This document shows positions 1 to 6,675 of a stretch of DNA of 64,000 nt, one piece after another (position 1 is the stretch's first letter; every line of letters begins with the position of its first letter). The stretch lies in the NCBI GenBank assembly GCA_022772525.1, contig JALFAD010000080.1:62001-126000 (forward strand), read 5' to 3'. The translations under genes were made by a program, and so were the position numbers. The DNA comes from Clostridiales bacterium. Lineage in GTDB: Bacteria > Bacillota > Clostridia > Oscillospirales > Oscillospiraceae. Under the pieces are notes generated by a model. It made no database searches. It was not told the origin of the DNA and worked only from the letters and a program-made list of their open reading frames with translations.

Positions 1-420
1 CTGGAAAATGTCACCTACTACGGCCTGGGTCCCATGGAGAACTACGTGGACAAGCGCAACGCCGCATGGCACGGTCTGTTCACCGACACCGTTACTGGCC
101 TGCACGAGGATTACATCCGTCCCCAGGAGAACGGCGCTCACGGAGACTGCGACTACGCAGTTCTGGAAAGCGAAGACCTGCGTATGACGGTTGTCAGCAC
201 CGAAGGCTTCAGCTTCAACGCATCCCACTACACTCAGGAAGAACTGACCAAAAAGGGTCACAACTTCGAACTGGAGGAATCCGGCAGCACTGTCCTGTGC
301 CTGGACTACCGTCAGAACGGTATCGGCTCTGCAAGCTGTGGACCCGAGCTGATGGAAAAGTACCGCCTGACTGATGAAACCACCGACTTCAGCATCCGCT
401 TCATCCCCGAATCCAAGTAA
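1..420 (+). CDS. lacZ: Beta-galactosidase (GH2), C-terminal end only
   Basis: The reading frame is open from base 1, so the gene begins upstream of the window; about 139 C-terminal residues are present. The segment YYGLGPMENYVDKRNAAWHG matches the conserved GLGP-x-ENYxDR block of the beta-galactosidase small-chain domain (the domain 5 region of LacZ). The rest is the beta-sandwich that ends GH2 beta-galactosidases, which hydrolyse lactose and other terminal beta-galactosides. The catalytic TIM barrel is outside the window. A sugar:cation symporter remnant starts 57 bases downstream, a common pairing for beta-galactoside use. Family call is strong; exact substrate is inferred. Confidence 0.85.
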   Translation: MENVTYYGLGPMENYVDKRNAAWHGLFTDTVTGLHEDYIRPQENGAHGDCDYAVLESEDLRMTVVSTEGFSFNASHYTQEELTKKGHNFELEESGSTVLCLDYRQNGIGSASCGPELMEKYRLTDETTDFSIRFIPESK

Positions 421-477
421 GAACATGGGTGGGGGAAACCCCACCCGAACTGAAACAAAGAATTAAGGAGAATTTCT

Positions 478-830
478 ATGAACGAAAAGAGATATCTGAA
501 GTGGTATAACAAGATCGGTTACGGCTCCGGTGACATCGCAGGTAATGTGGTGTATGCCTTCCTGACCTTCTTCGTTATGATCTACCTGACCGATACCATC
601 GGTTTGAACCCCGGCATTGTCGGTACCTTGATGGCAGTTGCCAAGATCTTCGACGGCATTTCCGATGTCATCTTCGGCTTCCTCATTGATAAGACACACA
701 CCAAGATGGGCAAAGCCCGTCCCTGGATGCTGTGGCCTTACTTCGGCTGCGGTGTCTGCCTGTTCGCAATCTTCGCCATTCCCACTTCCTGGGTCAGGTT
801 GCACAGTATGCCTTCTTCCTCATCTTCTAC
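478..830 (+). pseudogene. GPH-family sugar:cation symporter, truncated and frameshifted
   Basis: Starts at ATG 478 after the RBS AAGGAG. The first ~105 residues are a good N-terminus of the glycoside-pentoside-hexuronide (MelB/LacS-type) family: KIGYGSGDIAGN, then GISDVIFGFLIDKTHTKMGKARPWM with the conserved D-x4-R-type loop. Around 785-795 the frame breaks. The family-like residues GQVAQYAFFLIFY continue in another frame to about 830, which fits loss of a single G. Homology then stops and is replaced by conjugative-element sequence. A normal family member has about 450-500 residues and 12 membrane helices; only about three helices remain. It was probably the permease partner of the upstream beta-galactosidase and is no longer functional. 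Confidence 0.75.
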
Positions 831-1073
831 ATGGAGCTGAAAGCCAAAAGCATGGAGACGTTGGAGCAGCTTCAGTCCCAGATTGCCATGGAGCTGACCC
901 GGGCCAAGATCACGGTGGACAAGCTGACACTGCGGCAGCAGGAGGGCTTCCTGTCGGTGCTTCCCTTTGGGCGCAACCAGTTTGGAGATCAGTACGAGCG
1001 GGTGCTGCCTGCCGGTTCCGTTGCCAATATGTATCCGCTGAGCTTTTCCGGCAAGACCGATCCCAAGGGCTTC
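831..1073 (+). pseudogene. VirB4/TraE-like conjugation ATPase fragment
   Basis: About 81 codons continue in the same frame as the displaced transporter tail. They read KSMETLEQLQSQIAMELTRA, then QEGFLSVLPFGRNQFGD and later SFSGKTDPKGF. This resembles the middle of VirB4-type ATPases of Tn916/Tn1549-like integrative conjugative elements, in the part before the Walker A domain. There is no start codon, ATPase motif or C-terminus of its own. It is bounded by a junction with the transporter (~831) and another at about 1074, where the frame meets a TAG stop. Identification is from family memory. Confidence 0.5.
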
Positions 1074-1225
1074 TAGCCCGCTCGGCCAGCACCCTCATGG
1101 CCCAGCTTACGCGACTTTTTCAGGAGCAGGACCAGCGGCGGGAGCAGAACCACCGGCAGCAGATTGACCGCAAACAGCGCCGGGAAATCGACGAGAAAAA
1201 GCAGGCTATGGGCATTCGGGATTGA
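1074..1225 (+). pseudogene. Possible relaxase C-terminal tail (conjugative-element scrap)
   Basis: About 50 codons in a third frame, ending at the stop at 1225: residues ARSASTLMAQLTRLFQEQDQ followed by an Arg/Lys/Gln-rich tail with IDRKQRREIDEKKQAMG. Highly charged tails of this kind end relaxases and mobilisation proteins of Firmicutes conjugative elements. There is no start codon or catalytic domain. It directly abuts the VirB4-like scrap, so two distant parts of a conjugative module have been joined by deletion. Exact protein uncertain. Confidence 0.35.
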
Positions 1226-1239
1226 TGGGCAATACCAAA

Positions 1240-1265
1240 AAGCACCTGCCTTTCGACAGGTGCTC
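1240..1265. terminator. Hairpin between element scrap and toxin gene
   Basis: AGCACCTG (from 1240) pairs with CAGGTGCT (to 1265) around a short loop. It lies between the converging end of the element scrap and the end of the minus-strand toxin gene. T-runs are weak, so function as a terminator is inferred. Confidence 0.4.
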
Positions 1266-1273
1266 ATGGTAGA

Positions 1274-1603
1274 TTACGGCTGTTCCAGCGTGTCCAGCTG
1301 GGAACCAATATCCCGTCCGCCGTACATGACACGGATCACCGAGACAGTCTGCGTTGCGGCATCAGGAATGTAGAAAACCAGATAGTTGTCAACGGACATA
1401 ACCCGCAATCCACGGCTGTGCCACGGTTCTTCCAGATAGGCAGGATACCGGTTTGGCATCTGATCCAGACTGAGAATCTCCTCTTCCAACCGTTGTAGTT
1501 GCCGCGCGGCCGTGGGCGGAGAGAGCAATTCATAAGCGATATACCCGTAGATTTCACGGAGATCTGTCTCAGCGCGGGAGGTGATTTGTACCGTATAAAT
1601 CAT
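1274..1603 (-). CDS. ParE/RelE-family type II toxin
   Basis: 109 residues. The protein begins MIYTVQITSRAETDLREIYG, the typical first beta strand and helix of the RelE/ParE superfamily. It has the later PNRYPAY, GLRVMSVDNYLVFY and VSVIRVMYGGRDI blocks seen in ParE-like toxins, where VxRVxxGxRD is the usual C-terminal strand. Members either cleave mRNA on the ribosome (RelE) or poison DNA gyrase (ParE); the sequence does not settle which. The start codon overlaps the stop of the upstream antitoxin by 4 bases (ATGA-type coupling). The pair sits among element scraps, as expected for an addiction module left behind after decay. Confidence 0.8.
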   Translation of the reverse strand: MIYTVQITSRAETDLREIYGYIAYELLSPPTAARQLQRLEEEILSLDQMPNRYPAYLEEPWHSRGLRVMSVDNYLVFYIPDAATQTVSVIRVMYGGRDIGSQLDTLEQP

Positions 1604-1905
1604 ACTCCGTAGTCTTTACGGATGTCGTCAAAAACGCTTTTGGCGCTTCTGGTGTTGCCCGAAACGATATCCGCGTATCCTTTCTCCAGTTCTTCATTCA
1701 GCTGCTCGGCGCTGAGCGAGCTAACATCTACGGGGCGGGAAGCGGGGAGCTTTACCTCAAAGGGTAGTCCTTTTTGCAGTACGATTTGTTTATAAAACAT
1801 GGTGATGGCGTTGGAAGCAGGAATCCCCAGGGCGGAGAGAATACCCTCAGCCTGCTCCTTCAGATCCGGCTCGATGCGCGCATACAGATTCGCGGATTTT
1901 GCCAT
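1600..1905 (-). CDS. RelB/DinJ-family antitoxin
   Basis: 101 residues from the ATG at 1905, chosen because AAAGGGG lies 7-8 bases upstream; an in-frame ATG at 1923 lacks such a site. The N-terminus MAKSANLYARIEPDLKEQAE, followed by LGIPASNAITMFYKQIVLQKGLPFEVKLP, is the ribbon-helix-helix domain of RelB/DinJ antitoxins: a DNA-binding strand plus the helices that dimerise. The acidic C-terminus should wrap and inhibit the toxin encoded immediately downstream. RHH antitoxins normally repress their own promoter, so autoregulation is likely. Confidence 0.8.
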   Translation of the reverse strand: MAKSANLYARIEPDLKEQAEGILSALGIPASNAITMFYKQIVLQKGLPFEVKLPASRPVDVSSLSAEQLNEELEKGYADIVSGNTRSAKSVFDDIRKDYGV

Positions 1906-2159
1906 GGTGCATACCCCTTTCATGAAAGATTCGCACCCTTATTATACGCAAATGTACGCACAAAAGCAATACACAAATTGTAAACATTCTGCCGCCAAGG
2001 GGGTAGTGTATCTGTGTCGTGATACCATCTCCCTGTCCTGGTGACACCAGTTGGAACTCTTCACCTGAAGATATTACAGCAGATAGGAAAAGTGAGATAT
2101 CCTGTTTCAAAAAACTGAAAAGTATTTATCCCTAACTTGATGAAACGATTGGAGGCAAT

Positions 2160-3365
2160 ATGGGTAAGGATCCCACCAATTTTGGTGGACATAATTTGAT
2201 AAATAAACTCTGTAACCACTCTTCTTCTTTGACGGATGAATACTCAACTGTTCTTGCTTTCGCACTCATGGCGCTGGACAGCAAGGACTATACCGTTCCT
2301 GCCAGTGCCAAGTTTACGAGAGAAGCAATCATCGCAGAGATGCTTAGCCGCCAGGTAACCGCAGGCGACAATGCCGGTGCGTTTGATTTGTATAGTGGAG
2401 GTACTGATGGCGGTGTGGATGCCACCGGTATGGTTCTGCAATCTCTGGCTCCCTACAACAATGCAAGCTATCCCGCTGTACAGACAGCTTTTGCCAATGC
2501 GCAGGTTTATCTGAAGAAAGTGATGACGGGCAATGCGGGCTACGTGGTAGGTAACGGCGAGAATAGCTGCACCACAGCACAGGTCGTGGTGGCTCTGTGC
2601 GCCGCAGGCATCGATCCTCTGGATTCCGCAAACGGCTATACCTTTGGCACCGCCAATATGATTACCAACCTGCACCAATTCCGCAAGGATAGCGGTTTCG
2701 CACTCTATCCGACGGGGGTTGATGCGGATGTAATGAGCACACAGCAGACCACCTATGCGCTGGAGGCTTACCGGAGATTTGCAGAGGGTGAAAACAGTCT
2801 GTATGATTTGAACGATGTGGAACTTGTTGATTCCGCTGCAGAGGATGCCGAGATTACCGTGACCATTGCCAATAAGGGTGAGCTGGTCATGGCGCAGAAA
2901 ACCGTTACCGTTACCGACCGGAACGAGGACGGAACGCTGGATGTGGACGAAGCTCTGTATGCAGCCCACGAGGCCGGCTTCGAGGGTGGCGCCAGCGCTG
3001 GCTATCTTGCCGATCCCTCTGGTATGGTTACCAGACTGTGGGGTGTTGATACCACCGGTACCGGCTACTGGCTGAACGATGCCTCCTGCAGTGGAGCAAA
3101 GGATGCAGTAAAGGCTGGTGATAACCTGGTTGCCTGGATTTATAAGGACACAACCTCCTGGTCTGATGCTTATGTCAAGTGGGGCAGCACCAGTGCATCC
3201 GCCACTACCGGCACGGCTCTGACGGTATCTCTGCAGAAGGCAGGATACGACAGCAATTGGAACACGGTATTCTCTGACCTGACCGGAGCAACAATCAAGG
3301 CGTACGGCTCAGATTTGACGGAGAAGGATGTCTGCACGACTGTTGACAATGAAGACGGCACATAA
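2160..3365 (+). CDS. Truncated surface protein: terpenoid-cyclase-like repeats plus DUF4430-like domain
   Basis: 401 residues from ATG 2160, preceded by TTGGAGG, so it could be translated. There is no signal peptide or cell-wall anchor, unlike the large secreted proteins of gut Clostridia that carry this architecture. Residues ~20-220 contain the alpha/alpha-toroid style repeats: DEYSTVLAFALMALDSKDY, then GGVDATGMVLQSLAPY, CTTAQVVVALCAAGIDP and STQQTTYALEAYRRF. This is the prenyltransferase/squalene-cyclase-like fold. From ~290 on, GYWLNDASCSGAKDAVKAGDNLVAWIYKD resembles a DUF4430/transcobalamin-C-like domain. The coding frame ends abruptly next to an unrelated phosphatase tail. Most likely an internal fragment of a longer gene that lost both ends. 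Confidence 0.6.
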   Translation: MGKDPTNFGGHNLINKLCNHSSSLTDEYSTVLAFALMALDSKDYTVPASAKFTREAIIAEMLSRQVTAGDNAGAFDLYSGGTDGGVDATGMVLQSLAPYNNASYPAVQTAFANAQVYLKKVMTGNAGYVVGNGENSCTTAQVVVALCAAGIDPLDSANGYTFGTANMITNLHQFRKDSGFALYPTGVDADVMSTQQTTYALEAYRRFAEGENSLYDLNDVELVDSAAEDAEITVTIANKGELVMAQKTVTVTDRNEDGTLDVDEALYAAHEAGFEGGASAGYLADPSGMVTRLWGVDTTGTGYWLNDASCSGAKDAVKAGDNLVAWIYKDTTSWSDAYVKWGSTSASATTGTALTVSLQKAGYDSNWNTVFSDLTGATIKAYGSDLTEKDVCTTVDNEDGT

Positions 3366-3366
3366 G

Positions 3367-3477
3367 ATTGTTCATGCTCCGGGATTTATCAATATAGACT
3401 GTGGCAGCGGACACGCTATGCCGATAAAGGCATTGGGATGTTTGCGGTTGGAGGATATGAAAGAGTTTTATGTGTAA
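3367..3477 (+). pseudogene. Metallophosphoesterase C-terminal remnant
   Basis: Thirty-six codons plus a TAA stop read VHAPGFINIDCGSGHAMP and then LGCLRLEDMKEFYV. The pattern H-x-PGFINIDCG followed by L(A/G)CLRLEDMKEFYV is the conserved end of Ser/Thr-phosphatase-like calcineurin phosphoesterases of Firmicutes (PrpA/ApaH-like). The catalytic N-terminal metal sites are absent. It is joined head to tail to the truncated surface protein, one base after its stop, marking a deletion junction. Confidence 0.5.
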
Positions 3478-3734
3478 AATAAATTCTCTGTAGTAAAAAA
3501 TGCTCCGAAGCTCAAAAAACTGTACAGAACAGAATTTACGTGATATGATGACGGGGCTAGATAATTAGAGAAGACGAAGGATTCTTCTGCGGATGGCAGC
3601 ATACGAGCCGTTAGTCGCACTGTTAATTGATTTAGAAAGTGATTAACTCAGAATTTTTCTGTCGAACAAAATCGAAGAAAAAATTTTGAAAATTAAATTT
3701 ATTTTGGGAAATTTTCAATATACTTGCTGCGGAA

Positions 3735-3911
3735 ATATCTAAAGTGGGTATTAATGACAAAAGAAAGCGACACGTATCTGCGTGTTGTTTTCTTTTACCT
3801 GTTGGACTCGAAAGCCGGCTCTTAGCAACAGTCCGATGGACTGTTGCAACCGGCGTGGCTTTTCCGCAGAAAAGCGAGTCCAACAGGGGGAATGAACAGA
3901 TATCTAAAGTG
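3735..3911. repeat. Structured element with 12-bp direct repeats and nested inverted repeats
   Basis: ATATCTAAAGTG occurs at 3735-3746 and again at 3900-3911. Between them CCTGTTGGACTCG (3798-3810) pairs perfectly with CGAGTCCAACAGG (3875-3887). Inside lies a second perfect pair, GCAACAGTCC (3825-3834) with GGACTGTTGC (3838-3847), separated by 3 bases. The two nested stems would fold as one long cruciform. The arrangement looks like a small non-autonomous element. Confidence 0.5.
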
Positions 3912-3935
3912 TACACAACACACATGTTTACCCAA

Positions 3936-3979
3936 CACTTTAGATGCAACTTGCAAAAAGCTGCATCTAAAGTGCTTTT
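3936..3979 (+). terminator. Strong hairpin with T-run
   Basis: CACTTTAGATGCA (3936-3948) pairs perfectly with TGCATCTAAAGTG (3962-3974) and is followed by CTTTTT. The stem reuses the ATCTAAAGTG word of the adjacent direct repeats, so it may be part of the same element. Confidence 0.5.
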
Positions 3980-4127
3980 TGCGGGTAATTATTGAAAATA
4001 TGATAGATATAAGTTTTACTTTTAGAGGTAAAATGTGAACACGATTTTTTACAACTCCATAGATGCAGACACCGTTTGATACACCTCTTGAACTGGTTCA
4101 GCCAGATACAACGAAGATATTCGCAGC

Positions 4128-4163
4128 GCCCTTTTTGATTTCCTCAGAAATTTCAAAAAGGGC
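4128..4163. terminator. Hairpin, terminator-like
   Basis: GCCCTTTTTGA (4128-) pairs with TCAAAAAGGGC (to 4163) around a short loop. T and A runs in the stem would allow use on either strand. It is the first of three such hairpins within 200 bases. Confidence 0.45.
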
Positions 4164-4207
4164 ACCGCTTTTCTATAGAGTTTTCAGAAAGTTATCATAT
4201 GTGAATC

Positions 4208-4255
4208 AGCCGGGATTTTTGTGGCGCAACAGCGCCATAAGAATCCCGGCTTTTT
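4208..4255 (+). terminator. Rho-independent terminator
   Basis: AGCCGGGATT (4208-4217) pairs with AATCCCGGCT near 4242-4251. An inner GGCGC/GCGCC pair tops the stem, and TTTTTCTTTT follows. Strong plus-strand terminator, although no intact gene precedes it closely. Confidence 0.6.
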
Positions 4256-4295
4256 CTTTTCAAAAAGGGCGCTGACCTTTCAGTACCCCATTCTC

Positions 4296-4333
4296 AGCCG
4301 TTCTCCTATAACAGGGAGGACGGCTTTTTTATT
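4296..4333 (+). terminator. Rho-independent terminator
   Basis: AGCCGTTCTCCT (4296-4307) pairs with AGGGAGGACGGCT (4313-4325) around a small loop and is followed by TTTTTATTTT. It lies just ahead of the element-remnant operon at 4391. Confidence 0.55.
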
Positions 4334-4390
4334 TTCTTAGCATACTAGCCCGCGCCTGAAAAAGGGCGCAGGAGGAAATGGAGGTAAATA

Positions 4391-4612
4391 GTGAAGAATC
4401 CAAACCAAGCAAGTTTCAAGCCAAACAGAACCAGACCGGAATATCGTTCCCACACAGGGCCTCCCGCTCAGACGGAGAAGCCCATCTGTACAGCATCCCC
4501 ACTGTGCGAGGGTTGCCCCTTTCCCGGGCATGGCTTTCTGTGCCAGGGCGGGGATGGAGAATGTATGCGTACACGACTGATGAATCTATCAAAGAAGGAG
4601 GAAACCAAATGA
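4391..4612 (+). CDS. Small cysteine-containing element protein
   Basis: 73 residues from GTG 4391, which has GGAGG about 9 bases upstream. The N-terminus is basic (MKNPNQASFKPNRTRPEYRS). The second half has a cysteine cluster, CTASPLCEGCPFPGHGFLC and then GECMRTR, suggestive of a small metal-binding module. The stop overlaps the next start in an ATGA arrangement, so translation of the two genes is coupled. Small proteins of this type precede DUF4314 genes in conjugative elements of gut Clostridia. Function unknown. Confidence 0.55.
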   Translation: MKNPNQASFKPNRTRPEYRSHTGPPAQTEKPICTASPLCEGCPFPGHGFLCQGGDGECMRTRLMNLSKKEETK

Positions 4613-4890
4613 ATATGCCATTTCCCAGCCGCGATCAGGTGGAATTCACGCGAAGCTCTTACCCACCCGGCACACGAATTGTTTTGAATAGCATGAATGA
4701 CCCCTATGCCCCGGTAGCATCCGGAACGCGGGGCACCGTGCGGTATGTGGACGATGCCGGGCAGATCGGCGTTGCCTGGGACAATGGGCGCAGCTTGTCG
4801 CTGATTCCCGGCGTGGACAGCTTCCGAAAACTGACCCAGCAGGAAATCGCCCAGGAACAGGGTACAAGGATGGAGGAGATGAAGCTGTGA
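4609..4890 (+). CDS. DUF4314 domain protein
   Basis: 93 residues from ATG 4609, with AAGAAGGAGG just upstream. The middle reads YPPGTRIVLNSMNDPYAPVA, then GTRGTVRYVDDAGQIGVAWDNGRSLSLIPGVDSF. This is the DUF4314 signature: a small SH3-like barrel with the conserved W-x-NG-x2-L-x-LIPG-x-D block. DUF4314 proteins are found almost only in integrative conjugative elements of Bacillota; their role is not known. The gene overlaps its neighbours by 4 bases on both sides, forming a tight three-gene operon. Confidence 0.8.
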   Translation: MNMPFPSRDQVEFTRSSYPPGTRIVLNSMNDPYAPVASGTRGTVRYVDDAGQIGVAWDNGRSLSLIPGVDSFRKLTQQEIAQEQGTRMEEMKL

Positions 4891-5378
4891 GCATTCAGAA
4901 GATTTCCACTGAGCGTCTCCGCAGGATGGGAGATCAGGAGGGACTTGTCCTCCAAGGCTGCGGCGGTGATCCTCGGGAATGGCTGGATGGAATCAACCAG
5001 ATTCTCACCGAGGAAGGCATTCTCAAAAAGGGCGCCGGATTCGAGGAAGCCTATACCTTCCGGCATGAAGGGCTGACCTGCCTGATTTTCCCTTTCAAGG
5101 AAAATATGGAGTTGGATATGGGAAAGCTTGCTGTTTGGCGTTTGGCTACCCATTCTACCTTTGGTGGCACTTGGCTGTCCGACTACGTTCCCAATCGCCT
5201 CGGCGGTTTTGTGCAGGTTCAGAAACAAAAGGGGCCTGAGCTTGTCAAGCCGGATTGTCCCCTCATAGGCACTGACGGAAATATCTTTCATCTTATGGGC
5301 AAAGCCTCGGAGACACTGCGAAAGAATGGGATGCAGGAACAGGCGGAGGAGATGTGTATGGACATGGAGATGCGGTAA
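4887..5378 (+). CDS. Conjugative-element hypothetical protein, probably 3'-truncated
   Basis: 163 residues; the start overlaps the DUF4314 stop by 4 bases. Key blocks are RRMGDQEGLVLQGCGGDPREW, WRLATHSTFGGTWLSDYVPN and IGTDGNIFHLMGKASETL. These are characteristic of an uncharacterised protein that follows DUF4314 in many Clostridia conjugative elements. From memory, relatives continue past the MxxQAEEMC helix; here the frame stops shortly after it (MCMDMEMR) and runs straight into a terminator. The end therefore looks cut. Function unknown. Confidence 0.6.
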   Translation: MSIQKISTERLRRMGDQEGLVLQGCGGDPREWLDGINQILTEEGILKKGAGFEEAYTFRHEGLTCLIFPFKENMELDMGKLAVWRLATHSTFGGTWLSDYVPNRLGGFVQVQKQKGPELVKPDCPLIGTDGNIFHLMGKASETLRKNGMQEQAEEMCMDMEMR

Positions 5379-5419
5379 GGCCGCTATGGAATCCAAGAGG
5401 AAACCATAGCGGCCTTTTT
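5379..5419. terminator. Bidirectional terminator between convergent genes
   Basis: GGCCGCTATGG (5379-5389) pairs perfectly with CCATAGCGGCC (5404-5414) and is followed by TTTTTA. It separates the plus-strand element remnant from the minus-strand anti-sigma gene, which ends at 5418. Confidence 0.7.
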
Positions 5420-6020
5420 ACCAATTGAATTCATCAGGCTGGACGAACCCATCGGGGCTTGTGGCATAACCGTTCTGGTACTTCACAGTAAGATAAAGAA
5501 TATCGGAACCGTTTTTCAGTTGGACAAAACAGATGCCGTCATCATTAAACTTGTCTGTGATGTCCATAGCCTGATCCATGTAATAGACCCAGACGCTGCC
5601 ATCTTTCTTGTAATCAACCTCCGGTCTTTGGGCTTCTTTCATCACGCGCTCCGTGATTTCTTCATCCGTCATGGGGCGTTCGGAACCATCCGGATTGACG
5701 ACGACACCGCCGCCTGCCTGCTCATGGGGGTTGCCGTCGGCATCTTGATAGGTCAGGGTATACTCGCCATTGTCAATATCCATCACGGCAGTGGCTTGGT
5801 CTCCGTGAATCCACAGCTGGATGGTCGTACGGATACCGCCCACATCTTCAGCATAGCAGATAATTGACGTGCTGAGTAGCAGAATGACTGCGGCGCCCAG
5901 AATGATCATCTTGCGCACGGGGAAATGTTTTGTCTGCTTCATGGGAAAATCCTCCTTCAAAAAGTCTCCGGAGGCGTGGAGTACACCAAAGGTTCGCTGA
6001 TACTGCTTTTTGTCAATCAT
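5418..6020 (-). CDS. Putative anti-sigma factor (membrane protein with extracellular domain)
   Basis: 200 residues. A short cytoplasmic N-terminus (IDKKQYQRTFGVLHASGDF) of the kind that binds sigma factors is followed by one membrane segment at about residues 37-56 (MIILGAAVILLLSTSIICYA). The C-terminal domain of ~140 residues is predicted to be outside the cell. The start overlaps the end of the upstream ECF sigma gene by 8 bases, the classic sigma/anti-sigma arrangement. The N-terminal part resembles cytoplasmic regions of other Clostridia anti-sigma proteins; the outer domain is not recognised and may sense an envelope signal. Role inferred mainly from gene order. Confidence 0.65.
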   Translation of the reverse strand: MIDKKQYQRTFGVLHASGDFLKEDFPMKQTKHFPVRKMIILGAAVILLLSTSIICYAEDVGGIRTTIQLWIHGDQATAVMDIDNGEYTLTYQDADGNPHEQAGGGVVVNPDGSERPMTDEEITERVMKEAQRPEVDYKKDGSVWVYYMDQAMDITDKFNDDGICFVQLKNGSDILYLTVKYQNGYATSPDGFVQPDEFNW

Positions 6021-6492
6021 GGCACACTACCTCCGTAAGCATGGATTTCAGGAGTTTTCTTCCTCTGCTCAGCCGGCTTTTCACGGTTCCCGGATGGCTG
6101 TGCAGAGTGGCAGAGATTTCGTCGATGGAGTATTCCTCATAATAGTGTAGATGAATCACAATCCGGTATTTCTCAGGCAGCCGCATAACCGCTTCAAAAA
6201 GACTGCGGTCCTCTGGCTCCTGAAATTCCAGTTCGTCCATGTATTCTTCCCAGCTGACCCGGTTCCTGCGCCAGAAAGCGCCGGTAATATCCTTGGCTCG
6301 GTTGATGGCGACCCGGAGAAGCCAGGCTTTCAGGTGGGTTTCATCTATGTAGTCTTCATTTCGGGTGTAATACTTCAGGAAGGTATCCTGCACGGCGTCA
6401 TCGGCATCCTCCTTTGTTTGGCAGATGCTGAAAGCGGCGGAAAACACCCGGTCACCGTATTGCTGAAATGCTTCCTCAACGGATAGTCTCAT
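6013..6492 (-). CDS. ECF-type RNA polymerase sigma factor
   Basis: 159 residues. Region 2 is seen as EEAFQQYGDRVFSAAFSICQ through EDADDAVQDTFLKYY. Region 4 is seen as AVMRLPEKYRIVIHLHYYEEYSIDEISATL and then HPGTVKSRLSRGRKLLKSML, the typical helix-turn-helix of sigma-70 family group 4. It should direct RNA polymerase to a small regulon when released by the membrane protein encoded next to it. Such pairs usually transcribe their own operon. No -35/-10 pair could be assigned with confidence. Confidence 0.9.
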   Translation of the reverse strand: MRLSVEEAFQQYGDRVFSAAFSICQTKEDADDAVQDTFLKYYTRNEDYIDETHLKAWLLRVAINRAKDITGAFWRRNRVSWEEYMDELEFQEPEDRSLFEAVMRLPEKYRIVIHLHYYEEYSIDEISATLHSHPGTVKSRLSRGRKLLKSMLTEVVCHD

Positions 6493-6675
6493 AAAAAACT
6501 CCTGTACATTGGTGCTTCCCGACCGGGAAGCAGCCGTGGTTTGAAAGATCTTTCACAAACCATACGATTGGCATGAGGAAAAGGTTGCATAAAAAAGAAG
6601 AATCAGGAAATGATTTTTTGTCAGTCCCACATGTGCTTCAGCAGGTATTATGCGGTGTCCTGAAGCCCCGGGCCT

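Larger units (their letters stand above)
3478..4390. other. Non-coding stretch with structured repeats and terminators
   Basis: No credible gene. The stretch is AT-richer than its surroundings to about 3780. It then holds a nested inverted repeat flanked by a 12-base direct repeat (3735-3911), a terminator-like hairpin (3936-3979) and three further strong hairpins with T-runs (4128-4330). The short open frames here overlap hairpin arms and show no family signature. Confidence 0.5.

Noticed and set aside
3744..4038. Short plus-strand open frames
   Set aside because: They lie across hairpin arms and direct repeats, and have no ribosome site or family match.
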